From Mediterranea massiliensis (GTDB lineage Bacteria > Bacteroidota > Bacteroidia > Bacteroidales > Bacteroidaceae): a DNA stretch of 64,000 nucleotides. A program made the translations under genes and the position numbers. The notes below the pieces were generated by a model, which was not told where the DNA came from, searched no databases, and saw nothing but the letters and a program-made list of their open reading frames with translations. The stretch covers positions 35,834 to 99,833 of the forward strand of contig NZ_LT635832.1 of the NCBI RefSeq assembly GCF_900128475.1, written 5' to 3'. Numbering within the stretch: position 1 is the first letter of the stretch; every line of letters starts with the position of its first letter. Below are positions 1 through 8,916 of the stretch, piece by piece.

Positions 1-561
1 CGAGGCTCATGGAACGGATTGACCATCATCAGTATCGCTATCGGACAGGGTGAAGTTCTTGCTACTCCCTTGCAGATAGCCAACCTTGGAGCTACGATAG
101 CCAACCGCGGACACTTCATCACGCCCCATGTCGTGAAGGAAGTTGAAGACAATTCGTTGGACAGCCTCTATACGGAAATGCGGACGACCGGCATCAGCCG
201 TGATTATTACGAAGACATTGTCGAAGGTATGAGGGCGGCCGTCACAGGAAGTACAGGCAGTGGTACCTGCCGCCTGGTGGGGACCTTGTTGCCCGGTGTG
301 GAGGCTTGTGGCAAGACGGGTACAGCACAGAATCCGCATGGAAAGGACCATTCGGTGTTCATGGGTTTTGCTCCGAAGGATGATCCCAAGATTGCCATTG
401 TGGTATATGTGGAGAACGGTGGCTGGGGAGCCACGTACGGCGTGCCCATCGGTGCCTTGATGATGGACCAATATTTGCACGGCAAGCTCTCGCCGCAGAA
501 CGAGGCGCTGGCCGAAGACTTCAGTAATCGTGTGATTTTCTATGGTAACGAGGAGAGATAG
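1..561 (+). CDS. mrdA: Penicillin-binding protein 2, C-terminal fragment
   Basis: This is the end of the transpeptidase that cross-links lateral-wall peptidoglycan during elongation. The reading frame is open from base 1, so the start lies upstream of the window. The fragment has the late transpeptidase landmarks: GSWNG followed by SIAIGQGE near its start, and the KTG box in CGKTGTAQNPHG about 100 residues in. It overlaps rodA by 20 bases. PBP2 and RodA are usual partners (RodA polymerises glycan, PBP2 cross-links it), so both family and context agree. No TTG or ATG inside the fragment needs to be a real start. Confidence 0.93.
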   Translation, partial: RGSWNGLTIISIAIGQGEVLATPLQIANLGATIANRGHFITPHVVKEVEDNSLDSLYTEMRTTGISRDYYEDIVEGMRAAVTGSTGSGTCRLVGTLLPGVEACGKTGTAQNPHGKDHSVFMGFAPKDDPKIAIVVYVENGGWGATYGVPIGALMMDQYLHGKLSPQNEALAEDFSNRVIFYGNEER

Positions 562-2008
562 TGTTTGGAAAACGGTGGACTGGGTGACGATTGTCATCTA
601 CCTGCTGCTGGTTGTCGGCGGGTGGTTCAGTGTGTGTGGTGCCAGCTATGATTATGTGGACCGCGACTTTCTGGACTTCAGCACGCGTGCGGGTAAGCAG
701 TTTGTGTGGATTGTCTGCTCATTCGGTTTGGGCGTGGTGCTGTTACTGCTCGACGATATGTTCTATGATACCTTTGCCTACCTCATTTATGCCGGCATGC
801 TGCTGTTGCTACTAGTGACCATCTTTATTGCGCCCGACACGAAGGGCTCGCGCTCGTGGCTCATCCTGGGACCGGTCAGCATTCAACCCGCTGAGTTTGC
901 CAAGTTTGCCACGGCCTTGGCGTTGGCTAAGTTCATGGGGGCATATGGTTTTGTGCTTCATCGTTGGCGCAGCGTGCTGACCATTGCCTTCCTCATTCTC
1001 TGTCCGATGCTGCTCATCGTGGGGCAGCGCGAGACGGGTTCGGCTCTGGTTTATCTGTCCTTTTCGCTGATGCTCTATCGCGGGGGTATGCCGGGAGCCG
1101 TGCTGTTTGCAGGAGTCTGTGCCGTGGTCTATTTTGTTGTCGGCATCCGTTTCGGCGATGTTTGGATGTTTCAGGATACCACTTCGGTCGGTGAATTCTC
1201 TGTGTTGTGTCTCATTCTGATTTCTGTACCTGCGTTGCTGCGGGTCTATCTGCCCGAGAACAGCCGTGTACGGTTGTGGCCTTTGGCTGCTTCGGGTGTA
1301 GGCGTGGTGTTGCTGGCCTGTGCGTTGTCCGGTTGGCTGTGGGCCTTCAACGTGGTGTATGTCCTGTGGGGGCTTTGTGCGGTGGCCGTCGGTTGGCTGT
1401 TCTACATGCTGCTGCGTGAGCGGAGGCGGGTGTATGCCTTCATTGCGGTTTTCCTGATAGCGTCGGTCGGTTTTCTGTATTCGTGTGATTACGTGTTCGA
1501 CCGCGTGCTTGAACCCCACCAGCAGGTGCGCATCAAGGTCCTTTTGGGTCTGGAGGAAGATTTGGCGGGAGCTGGCTACAACGTCAACCAGTCGAAGATT
1601 GCCATCGGTTCGGGCGGATTGTGGGGAAAAGGTTTTCTGAACGGCACACAGACCAAGCTGAAATATGTACCCGAGCAGGATACTGACTTTATCTTCTGTA
1701 CGGTGGGCGAAGAGGAGGGCTTTGTCGGCTCCGTTTCAGTGCTGTTGCTGTATATGGCGCTCATTCTGCGTCTCATCTGGCTGTCCGAACGCCAGCCGAC
1801 GGTTTCGGGCCGTGTCTACGGCTATTGTGTGATGGGGGTTTTCTTCTTTCACCTGTTTATCAACGTGGGCATGGTGCTGGGATTGACGCCCGTTATCGGC
1901 ATTCCCCTGCCGTTTTTCAGTTACGGAGGTTCTTCGTTATGGGGATTCACCATCCTGCTTTTTGTTTTCCTGAGGATTGATGCAGCCCGCGGGCTTCGGA
2001 TGCGATAG
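542..2008 (+). CDS. rodA: Rod shape-determining glycosyltransferase RodA
   Basis: SEDS-family peptidoglycan polymerase acting with PBP2 in the elongation machinery in the inner membrane. The 488-residue protein has many hydrophobic segments and the family signature near the C-terminus (about residues 435-465), with NVGMVLGLTPVIGIPLPFFS followed by YGGSS. At 488 residues it is longer than the roughly 370 of E. coli RodA. The extra length sits in the middle (about residues 165-300) and is hydrophobic, as I would expect of Bacteroidetes RodA. The start overlaps the end of the PBP2 gene, indicating one transcription unit. The stop almost touches the convergent gldH stop. Confidence 0.95.
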   Translation: MVTRRDSVWKTVDWVTIVIYLLLVVGGWFSVCGASYDYVDRDFLDFSTRAGKQFVWIVCSFGLGVVLLLLDDMFYDTFAYLIYAGMLLLLLVTIFIAPDTKGSRSWLILGPVSIQPAEFAKFATALALAKFMGAYGFVLHRWRSVLTIAFLILCPMLLIVGQRETGSALVYLSFSLMLYRGGMPGAVLFAGVCAVVYFVVGIRFGDVWMFQDTTSVGEFSVLCLILISVPALLRVYLPENSRVRLWPLAASGVGVVLLACALSGWLWAFNVVYVLWGLCAVAVGWLFYMLLRERRRVYAFIAVFLIASVGFLYSCDYVFDRVLEPHQQVRIKVLLGLEEDLAGAGYNVNQSKIAIGSGGLWGKGFLNGTQTKLKYVPEQDTDFIFCTVGEEEGFVGSVSVLLLYMALILRLIWLSERQPTVSGRVYGYCVMGVFFFHLFINVGMVLGLTPVIGIPLPFFSYGGSSLWGFTILLFVFLRIDAARGLRMR

Positions 2009-2010
2009 GG

Positions 2011-2490
2011 TTACTCCAGCCGGATGCCGATGTCGTTGATGCCCGGCAGCAAGGAGTCGGGCAGAGCTGGAGTGAGGTCGAAGCGCAGATTGGCAGGCGT
2101 CGTCGTGTGCAGGCGTCCGGCGGGAAAAGAGCGTTGGAAGACATTAGCCAGTCCTTCGCCCAACCAACGTCCTTGGGCGTCGGCGAGTGTCAGGCGCAGG
2201 GTATCTACCTGGCAGACCGTGTCGGTGGGTGTGGTCAGTGTGCGGGCCATGCATACCGACAGATTGCGGTAGGGGTAGTCGCCCCGGTGGCGTACCTCCA
2301 CCCACAGACCGAGGTCAGCTTGCCCCGTGTCCGGCAGGCTGACGGCAAAAGACAATGTATCGGTCTGCCTCCATGCCAGGCCGTCGACGGCCCGGTATTC
2401 ATAGTAGACAGGCTCCGTACTGCTGCATGCGGCCCATAGCCAGGCTGCCGCCAGTACGAGGCCTGTCGTCTTCCATCTTTTCCACTTCAT
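2011..2490 (-). CDS. gldH: GldH-family lipoprotein
   Basis: A 159-residue lipoprotein: basic N-terminus, hydrophobic stretch and a lipobox ending AAC at about residues 20-22. The segments YYEYRAVDGLAWRQTDTLSF and the C-terminal DSLLPGINDIGIRLE resemble GldH, named for gliding motility in Flavobacterium but widespread in non-gliding Bacteroidales, where its role is unknown. It is followed 26 bases upstream on the same strand by ricT and holB, a recurrent gene order in this group. Start chosen at the ATG giving a normal lipoprotein signal. Confidence 0.82.
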   Translation of the reverse strand: MKWKRWKTTGLVLAAAWLWAACSSTEPVYYEYRAVDGLAWRQTDTLSFAVSLPDTGQADLGLWVEVRHRGDYPYRNLSVCMARTLTTPTDTVCQVDTLRLTLADAQGRWLGEGLANVFQRSFPAGRLHTTTPANLRFDLTPALPDSLLPGINDIGIRLE

Positions 2491-2516
2491 GGTTCACTAT
2501 CCTTTAGTGGGTACCG

Positions 2517-3959
2517 TCAGGAAGCTGGTTGGTTGCCTCCGTCCTTGTTGGTTTGTTTGTTGCTTTCCTTGCCGCCCTCTTGTTGCGGGCGTTCACGCTT
2601 CTCTTGTTTGGGACGGTTGCGCCGGTTACGGTTCTGTCCGTTTCCGCCTTTTTCCTTCTTTTCTCCTTTGTCGGTAACCTCCGGCTTTTCCGTTTTTTCC
2701 CCTTTTTCTGCCTTGGGCGCTTTCTGCGGGGCAGACTGCTTGTCGGCGGTCGGTTTGGTCGTATTGGCTGCCGGTTTGTCGGTCTTTTCATTCTTGTTGG
2801 CCGGCTTGTCGCCGTTTTCGGCATTGGCAGACTGCGCGCCTTTGGCCTTTTTCTTCTTCTTTCCGTTTCCGCTCTTGCCACCTTCGGCACCTTTGCCCTT
2901 GCGGTTGCGGTCGAAGCGTGTCACGCTCTCCTGCTCCAGCAGGTCTGCTGAGGGGGCTTTGACGTCGTTCTCGCTTTCTATCAGCTTTTCGGGCGCATTG
3001 CCCCGCTTGTTCATGCCGATGATTTCGAAGGCACGGCGGGCGCTGATGGTGGTCAGGTTGGCCGGGATGGACTTGTCGCTCGAGTAGGTTACCTGTCCGG
3101 CCAGGATGTCGGCCTTGAACCAGAACCATTCGGCGTCCTTTGTGTGCAGCGTCACTTCCTTGCTGGGCAGGCGTTTCTGTGCCTCGACGTAGCAGTCCAC
3201 TTCATAGTTCAGACAGCACTTCAGCTTGGCGCACTGTCCGGCCAGCTTCTGCGGATTGAGTGAAATGTCCTGAAAACGTGCCGCTCCCGTCGATACGCTG
3301 ACGAAGCTCGTCATCCACGTGGCACAGCACAGCTCGCGTCCGCAGGGGCCGATGCCTCCGATGCGTCCGGCTTCCTGGCGGGCACCGATCTGCTTCATCT
3401 CAATGCGCACGCGGAACACTTCGGCCAACACTTTGATGAGCTGGCGGAAGTCCACACGCCCCTCGGCGATGTAGTAGAAGATGGCCTTGTTGCCGTCGCC
3501 TTGATACTCCACGTCGCCTATCTTCATGTCCAGGCCCAGGCTGAGGGCTATCTGGCGCGAACGTATCATGGTGTCGTGCTCGCGTGCCTTGGCCTCGGCA
3601 TACTTCTCCATGTCGGTGGGCTTGGCCTTGCGGTAGATGCGGCGGATGTCGGCCTCCGAGCGGATGTTGGCTTTCTTCATCTGTAGGGGGACGAGTTGTC
3701 CCGTCAGCGTCACTACGCCGATGTCGTGGCCCGGATTGGCTTCCACGGCTACGGTGTCGCCTTTGGTCAGCTCCAGGTGGTTGGAGTTGCGGAAGTAGCC
3801 CTTGCGGGTATTCTTGAACTGCACTTCGACGTACTCCGAAGCTGTGTCGTTGCCCGGAATGTCGGCCAGCCAGTCGTAGGTGTTCAGCTGACGGTCCTGT
3901 CGTCCGCAGCTTTTGCAGCAGAGCCTTCCGCTGCCATTATGTAAGATAAAGTCGGTCAT
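2517..3959 (-). CDS. ricT: RicT/YaaT-like PSP1-domain protein with charged tail
   Basis: About 480 residues. The central PSP1 domain includes the cysteine-rich stretch around GGIGPCGRELCC and a following AKLKCCLNYE, cysteines that in Bacillus RicT take part in an iron-sulfur-bearing Ric complex affecting RNA processing and development. The last 140 residues or so are low-complexity Lys/Glu/Asn/Pro, probably disordered and perhaps RNA-binding. I prefer the ATG at 3959 over a TTG at 3971. It lies 17-30 bases from holB on the same strand. The link of this gene to holB is common across bacteria. The specific partner complex in Bacteroidales is not known to me. Confidence 0.83.
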   Translation of the reverse strand: MTDFILHNGSGRLCCKSCGRQDRQLNTYDWLADIPGNDTASEYVEVQFKNTRKGYFRNSNHLELTKGDTVAVEANPGHDIGVVTLTGQLVPLQMKKANIRSEADIRRIYRKAKPTDMEKYAEAKAREHDTMIRSRQIALSLGLDMKIGDVEYQGDGNKAIFYYIAEGRVDFRQLIKVLAEVFRVRIEMKQIGARQEAGRIGGIGPCGRELCCATWMTSFVSVSTGAARFQDISLNPQKLAGQCAKLKCCLNYEVDCYVEAQKRLPSKEVTLHTKDAEWFWFKADILAGQVTYSSDKSIPANLTTISARRAFEIIGMNKRGNAPEKLIESENDVKAPSADLLEQESVTRFDRNRKGKGAEGGKSGNGKKKKKAKGAQSANAENGDKPANKNEKTDKPAANTTKPTADKQSAPQKAPKAEKGEKTEKPEVTDKGEKKEKGGNGQNRNRRNRPKQEKRERPQQEGGKESNKQTNKDGGNQPAS

Positions 3960-3988
3960 ATCAACTGTCAAATATTAAATGTCAATTA

Positions 3989-5113
3989 TCAATTCTTCAT
4001 TTTAATGAGTACCGTCATGTTCAGTATCACGTCGAAGAACACCATGCGCGCGTTCACGTTTTGCGCCACGTGTTCCTGCGCCTGTGCCAGCAGGTTGGTG
4101 ATGCCTGTCACATTGCCTTCATGGATAAACGGGGCGAAGCGCACGGCAAACTGCTGTTCGTCCGTCCCCATGTAATTCATTTCCGGCCGGTGGAAGTTGG
4201 CGATGAAGTTCTCGCGCACCATGCGTTGGGCATATTCCAGAAAGACCTTCTGCCGTTCGCGTCCCAGACCGGCCACTTCTTCGCTCCAAATCTTCATGCC
4301 GCGTATGTCGCGTTTCCATGCCAGGCGCATCAACTGTGTGAAGAGGTTGAAGCACAGGGCCTGCTCGCCGCTCTGTCCGGCCAGTTCTAACGCTTTCAGC
4401 AGGCTGCCGTCTGCCCGGTGGGCCAGGGCAGTGGCTTCGTCGGCCGGATGCCCGTAGCGTGTTTGCAGGGCTTCGGCCAGGTCGGCTTCGGCAATGCGGG
4501 GCACGTAGATGCGTTGCGTACGGCTCACGATGGTAGCCAGCAGCCGTTCGGGCTCTTCGCTCACCAGAAGGAAAGCCGTTTTCGAGGGCGGTTCCTCGAG
4601 CAGTTTCAGCATCTTGTTGGCACAGGGCTCGTTCATGCGTTCGGGTAGCCATACCACTACCACCCTCCATCCGCCGGTGGCCGACCTCAGGCTCAGTTTG
4701 CGCAGGATACGGTCGGCCTCGGTGGCGTAGATCATGGGCTGTGCGTTGCCCGCTCCTATGCGTTCGGTCCATCGTCCAAGGTCAGTATAGGGGTTTTCGA
4801 GCACCATCTCGCGCCAGCTGGGCAGGTAGTCGTCGCATGTGTTTTTGGTGCCGACGATGGGGAACACGAAGTGGGCATCCGCATGGGCCAGTTTCTCCCA
4901 GCCCAGACATGCCGTGCAACGTCCGCAGGCCTCGCCGTCGTCCGTGGGATGGGCGCAGCACAAGCGTCTGCCCAAGGCCAGTGCCAGCGGCAGTTTGCCT
5001 GCTCCGCGCGGGCCCGTCAGCAGCAGTGCGTGGGCCATGCGTCCGGCAGCCACTTCCTGCTTCAGCATGCGGCCTGTCTCGCGTTGTCCTATGATGTCCT
5101 CCAGTCCTGTCAT
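3989..5113 (-). CDS. holB: DNA polymerase III delta-prime subunit
   Basis: Clamp-loader subunit that helps load the sliding clamp. The 374-residue protein starts with an AAA+ fold. Its P-loop reads GPRGAGKL, with leucine instead of Ser/Thr after the lysine, in keeping with delta-prime not being the active ATPase. A zinc module with four cysteines (CC, then CGRC and C) lies at about residues 50-70. The TATEADRILR and KLLEEPPSKTAFLL segments are typical of gamma/delta-prime clamp-loader proteins. It is co-directional with metF (17-base gap) and ricT. The partner gamma/tau subunit gene is at the far end of this window. Confidence 0.92.
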   Translation of the reverse strand: MTGLEDIIGQRETGRMLKQEVAAGRMAHALLLTGPRGAGKLPLALALGRRLCCAHPTDDGEACGRCTACLGWEKLAHADAHFVFPIVGTKNTCDDYLPSWREMVLENPYTDLGRWTERIGAGNAQPMIYATEADRILRKLSLRSATGGWRVVVVWLPERMNEPCANKMLKLLEEPPSKTAFLLVSEEPERLLATIVSRTQRIYVPRIAEADLAEALQTRYGHPADEATALAHRADGSLLKALELAGQSGEQALCFNLFTQLMRLAWKRDIRGMKIWSEEVAGLGRERQKVFLEYAQRMVRENFIANFHRPEMNYMGTDEQQFAVRFAPFIHEGNVTGITNLLAQAQEHVAQNVNARMVFFDVILNMTVLIKMKN

Positions 5114-5129
5114 CGTCTTTGCCTGTCTG

Positions 5130-6086
5130 TCAAAATATCTGTTTCGCCACTTCTCGTATGCTGTCTTCGGCCGCTACGGAGTAGAAGTGCAGGCTGGGCA
5201 CCCCATGTTCCATCAGTTCGCGGCATTGGGCCACGCACCATTCAATGCCTACCTGGCGCACCTTTTCGTCGTTGCCAGCGCATCGCTCCACCTCCTCGGC
5301 CAGTTCCTGAGGAATGTCCACCTTGAACGTTTTGGGGATGATGCTCAGCTGGGCCGTGCGTTTCAAGGGCTTGATGCCGGGGATGATGGGCACGGTGATG
5401 CCGGCCTTGCGGGCACGGGCTACGAAGTCGAAATAGCGCCGGTTGTCATAGAAAAGCTGCGTCACGGCATATTGCGCACCTGCGTCCACCTTCCGTTTGA
5501 GCCACATCAGGTCGCTTTCCAGGTTGGGCGCCTCGTCGTGCTTCTCGGGATAGCAGGCTACTCCGTAGCTGAAGGGCGTGCGCGTCACGGTCATCGGACT
5601 TCCGTCCACGAAGATGCCCTGGTTGAAGCGGTTGATTTGTTCCTCCAGTTCGATGGCGTGGCTGTATCCACCCTCTTCGGGTACGAAGCGCGCCTCGTGC
5701 TTGGCCTTGTCGCCGCGGAGCACCAGCAGGTCGGTGATGCCCAGAAATTGCAGGTCGAGCAGCACGTATTCGGTATCTTCGCGCGTGAATCCGCTGCACA
5801 GCAGATGGGGCACGGTGGTCAGTCCGTATTTGTTCTGGATGGCAGCTGCCACGGCCACGGTGCCCGGTCGGCGGCGGAGCCGCTTGCGCTGGTAGAGCCC
5901 GTTGCCCAGTTCCTGGTACACGTATTCGCTCCGATGGGTGGTGATGTTGATATATTTGGGGTCAAATTCGCGCAACGTGTCTATGGTGGCATACAGCCGT
6001 TCGATGCCTGTCCCCTTGAGTGGGGGCAGCACTTCGAAGGAGAAGGCCGTATGCTGGTTGCTGTTGATCAGTTCTATGACGTTCAT
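5130..6086 (-). CDS. metF: Methylenetetrahydrofolate reductase
   Basis: Reduces 5,10-methylene-THF to 5-methyl-THF with an FAD cofactor, supplying methyl groups for methionine. The 318-residue TIM-barrel protein has the family N-terminus (FSFEVLPPLKGTG), YINITTHRSE, HLLCSGFT and a C-terminal GVPSLHFYS. The frame is open further upstream, but the added 70 residues look non-coding, and the ATG at 6086 gives the usual family length. A promoter with excellent spacing lies 54-85 bases upstream. The gene is separated from aspC by a terminator and a repeat array. Confidence 0.95.
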   Translation of the reverse strand: MNVIELINSNQHTAFSFEVLPPLKGTGIERLYATIDTLREFDPKYINITTHRSEYVYQELGNGLYQRKRLRRRPGTVAVAAAIQNKYGLTTVPHLLCSGFTREDTEYVLLDLQFLGITDLLVLRGDKAKHEARFVPEEGGYSHAIELEEQINRFNQGIFVDGSPMTVTRTPFSYGVACYPEKHDEAPNLESDLMWLKRKVDAGAQYAVTQLFYDNRRYFDFVARARKAGITVPIIPGIKPLKRTAQLSIIPKTFKVDIPQELAEEVERCAGNDEKVRQVGIEWCVAQCRELMEHGVPSLHFYSVAAEDSIREVAKQIF

Positions 6087-6139
6087 TGTCTTTTTTCTTT
6101 GTTTCAGTTGTTTCGGGCACACATCGGTGCATATTGGGA

Positions 6140-6171
6140 CAAAAATAGTAAAAGGCGGGCGCATAGGCAAA
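6140..6171 (-). promoter_or_regulatory. Promoter of metF
   Basis: Read on the minus strand, TTTG (6168-6171) is followed after 20 bases by TATTTTTG (6140-6147), an exact match to the Bacteroidetes -33/-7 consensus. It is placed to give a leader of about 45 bases before the metF ATG. The 22-bp repeat array starts about 50 bases further upstream. Confidence 0.7.
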
Positions 6172-6222
6172 TGAAAACGAAAATTTTCATTGGCCTCTGC
6201 CGGGCCGGGCTTGGAACCTCTG

Positions 6223-6310
6223 GAAAACATACGACCTTTTGCCTTGAAACAAGCAATGTTTTTCTTCGAAACATACAATGTTTTCCCCTGAAACATTGCC
6301 TGATTTCCCC
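6223..6310. repeat. Array of four 22-bp palindromic repeats upstream of metF
   Basis: Four head-to-tail units of exactly 22 bases (6223-6244, 6245-6266, 6267-6288, 6289-6310). The best units read close to TGAAACATACAATGTTTTCC followed by CC, so each has an AAACA...TGTTT dyad and a C-rich joint. The first and last units are more diverged on the right half. The array lies in the 312-base gap between the metF start and the aspC stop, between the aspC terminator and the metF promoter. A second array with the same period but different sequence is at 26431-26540. Confidence 0.75.
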
Positions 6311-6325
6311 CTTTGCAAGTCGGAC

Positions 6326-6375
6326 AAAAAAATCCCCTTGCCGTCTTCTCTGTCCGAGAGGCCCGGCAAGGGGAT
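6326..6375 (-). terminator. Rho-independent terminator of aspC
   Basis: Twelve-base arms ATCCCCTTGCCG (6332-6343) and CGGCAAGGGGAT (6364-6375) enclose a 20-base loop. On the minus strand the stem is followed by a run of seven U (complement of 6325-6331). It sits 24 bases after the aspC stop. Confidence 0.8.
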
Positions 6376-6398
6376 GTATATGTGTGACCTTGGTCCGT

Positions 6399-7592
6399 TT
6401 ACTTCAATGCGGCCAGCGCTTCCTTGATGCGGCGGATGGCCTCGACGATGTTCTCGTCACTGGTGGCATAGCTCATGCGGATGCAGTCGGGAGCGCCGAA
6501 CGACGTACCGCCCACGCAGGCCACATGGCCCACTTCGAGCAGATACATGGCCAGGTCGTCGGACGTGTTGATCTTACGGTCGCCGGCCGACTTGCCGAAG
6601 AACGAGCTGCACTTGGGGAAGAGGTAGAAGGCACCTTCGGGTACGTTTACTTCAAAGCCCGGCACTTCCTTGGCCAGCTTCACGATGAGGTCGCGACGAC
6701 GCTGGAAGGCCTGACGCATTTCTTCGACAGGAGCCTGCGTGCCGGTATAAGCGGCTTCGGCGGCTTTCTGCGATACCGAGCAAGGACCTGACGTGTATTG
6801 TCCCTGCAGTTTGTTCACACCCTTTACAATCCATTCGGGTCCGGCAATGAAGCCGATACGCCAACCGGTCATGGCGTATGCCTTGGATACACCGTTGACG
6901 ATGACCGTGCGGTCCTTCATCGAAGGAATCTGGGCGATGCTGTGGTGGCGGCCGATGTAGTTGATGTGCTCATAGATTTCGTCGGCAATGACATAGACTT
7001 GCGGATGCTTCTCGAGCACGGCGGCCAGTCCGGCCAGCTCTTCAGCGCTATAGACGGAACCTGTAGGGTTGGACGGTGAGCAGAGAATCAGTGCCTTTGT
7101 CTTCGGCGTGATGGCGGCTTCCAGCTGGGCGGGTGTCATCTTGAAGTCCTGCTCGATGCCGGCGAGCACAGTGACGGGCTTGCCTTCGGCCAGCTTCACC
7201 ATTTCGGGATAGCTAACCCAGTAGGGGGCAGGCACGATGACTTCGTCGCCGGGGTTGACCAGCGTCAGGATGGTGTTGCACACCGACTGCTTGGCACCAT
7301 TGGCGCACGAAATCTGGGCGGCGGTATACTCCAGACCGTTCTCGTTCTTCAGCTTGGCCACGATAGCATTGCGCAGGGCGGGGTAACCGGCTACAGGAGA
7401 GTAGCGCGAGTAGTTCTCGTCGATGGCTTTCTTGGCGGCCTCTTTGATGTGGTCGGGAGTATTGAAGTCAGGCTCGCCGACACTCAGATTAATTACATCC
7501 ACGCCCTGTGCCTTCAGCTCGGCACTCTTTTGAGACATGGCCAGCGTCGCCGACGGCGACAAACTGTTCAAACGGTCAGATAATTGGTTCAT
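6399..7592 (-). CDS. aspC: Aspartate aminotransferase, PLP-dependent
   Basis: Class I aminotransferase converting aspartate and 2-oxoglutarate to oxaloacetate and glutamate, or acting on similar amino acids. The 397-residue protein has VGEPDFNTPDHIKEA near the start, the SPSNPTG motif, and the PLP lysine in NGVSKAYAMTGWRIG. The sequence belongs to the bacterial I-gamma type (thermophile-like AspAT) rather than the E. coli type. The ATG at 7592 is used; the longer open frame upstream is not family-like. Monocistronic, with its own strong terminator. Confidence 0.93.
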   Translation of the reverse strand: MNQLSDRLNSLSPSATLAMSQKSAELKAQGVDVINLSVGEPDFNTPDHIKEAAKKAIDENYSRYSPVAGYPALRNAIVAKLKNENGLEYTAAQISCANGAKQSVCNTILTLVNPGDEVIVPAPYWVSYPEMVKLAEGKPVTVLAGIEQDFKMTPAQLEAAITPKTKALILCSPSNPTGSVYSAEELAGLAAVLEKHPQVYVIADEIYEHINYIGRHHSIAQIPSMKDRTVIVNGVSKAYAMTGWRIGFIAGPEWIVKGVNKLQGQYTSGPCSVSQKAAEAAYTGTQAPVEEMRQAFQRRRDLIVKLAKEVPGFEVNVPEGAFYLFPKCSSFFGKSAGDRKINTSDDLAMYLLEVGHVACVGGTSFGAPDCIRMSYATSDENIVEAIRRIKEALAALK

Positions 7593-7676
7593 TTCAGTTC
7601 TATCTTTAGAAGGTTGTTTTAATTCTGGTTGCAAAATAACAGATTTTTCCCGATACATGAAAGCAAAGGGACAAAA

Positions 7677-8891
7677 TCATTTGTTGAAGTGCAGCGTGTG
7701 CCCCATGCGCTCCTTCTTCGTGCGCAGATAGCGCTCGTTGTAGGGATTGGGAGTGGTTTCGATGGGGACGATTTCGGCTATCTCGAGCCCGTAGGCTTCG
7801 AGGCCCACGCGCTTCACTGGATTGTTGGTCATGAGGCGCATCTTGTGCACGCCCAGTTCGCGGAGGATTTGGGCTCCTACGCCGTAGTCGCGTTCGTCGG
7901 CCAGGTGGCCCAGGCAGATGTTGGCATCCACCGTGTCCATGCCGTCTTCCTGCAGCTTGTAGGCTTTCATCTTTTCCATCAGTCCGATGCCGCGTCCTTC
8001 CTGGTTGAGGTAGACAATCACACCTTTACCAGCCTTTTCAATCATTTCCATGGCCTTGTGGAGTTGTTCGCCGCAATCGCAACGCTTGGAGGCGAAGATG
8101 TCGCCCGTGGCGCATGAGGAGTGTACGCGCACCAGGATGGGTTCGTCGGGTTCCCATGTACCCTTGAACAGAGCCACGTGTTCCAGTCCGTTGGATTTCT
8201 GGCGGAAGGCGATGAGGCGGAAGTCACCGTGGGCGGTGGGCATGTGCACCTCCACACCCTTTTCAACGATGGATTCCTGTTTCAGGCGATAGGCTATCAT
8301 GTCGCGGATGGAGATCAGCTTCAGTCCGTATTCGTCGGCCATCTTGCGCAGCTCGGGCAGACGGGCCATGGTACCGTCTTCGTTCATGATTTCCATCAGG
8401 GCGCCGGCTGGATAGAGACCGGCCAGGCGGCACATGTCGATGGTGGCTTCCGTATGGCCTGCACGGCGCAGCACACCTTTCTCCTGTGCATAAAGGGGGT
8501 TGATGTGGCCGGGGCGGCCGAAGGTAGCGGGAGTCGAGGCCGGGTCGGCCAGTGCCTGGATGGTCGCGGCGCGGTCGGCGGCCGATACGCCCGTGGTGCA
8601 ACCTTCCAGCTTGTCGATGGTTACGGTGAAGGGGGTACCCAGTACGGAGGTATTGTCCAGAACCTGGTGGGGCAGGTCCAGTTCCTTGCAGCGCGACACG
8701 GTGATGGGCGCACAGAGCACGCCGCGGGCATGCTTCAGCATGAAGTTCACCTTTTCGGGGGTGATTTTCTCAGCGGCGATGATGAGGTCACCCTCGTTCT
8801 CACGGTCTTCGTCGTCTACCACGATGACAAAGTTTCCGGCCTTGAACTCTTCAATAGCTTCTTCGATAGTGTTCAGTTTTACATTCTCCAT
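7677..8891 (-). CDS. ribBA: Bifunctional DHBP synthase / GTP cyclohydrolase II
   Basis: Catalyses both entry steps of riboflavin synthesis. The N-terminal half (about 1-205) makes 3,4-dihydroxy-2-butanone 4-phosphate from ribulose 5-phosphate and has the acidic [11 protein letters not shown] loop and the [11 protein letters not shown] motif. The C-terminal half (about 206-404) opens the GTP ring and has the zinc cysteines in [20 protein letters not shown] and the [17 protein letters not shown] segment. Length of 404 residues is normal for the fusion. No FMN riboswitch is visible in the short 25-base gap to the upstream permease gene, so it may be co-transcribed with that gene. Confidence 0.96.
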   Translation of the reverse strand: MENVKLNTIEEAIEEFKAGNFVIVVDDEDRENEGDLIIAAEKITPEKVNFMLKHARGVLCAPITVSRCKELDLPHQVLDNTSVLGTPFTVTIDKLEGCTTGVSAADRAATIQALADPASTPATFGRPGHINPLYAQEKGVLRRAGHTEATIDMCRLAGLYPAGALMEIMNEDGTMARLPELRKMADEYGLKLISIRDMIAYRLKQESIVEKGVEVHMPTAHGDFRLIAFRQKSNGLEHVALFKGTWEPDEPILVRVHSSCATGDIFASKRCDCGEQLHKAMEMIEKAGKGVIVYLNQEGRGIGLMEKMKAYKLQEDGMDTVDANICLGHLADERDYGVGAQILRELGVHKMRLMTNNPVKRVGLEAYGLEIAEIVPIETTPNPYNERYLRTKKERMGHTLHFNK

Positions 8892-8916
8892 ACGTTCTAT
8901 CTTATTTATATAATGG

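Noticed and set aside
6087..6222. A SAM or other methionine riboswitch upstream of metF
   Set aside because: The expected leader is only about 45 bases, and no conserved riboswitch core can be seen.
4839..6791. A 650-codon open frame on the plus strand
   Set aside because: It runs antisense through holB, metF and aspC, which have clear family motifs. Its long length is a by-product of GC-rich coding on the other strand.
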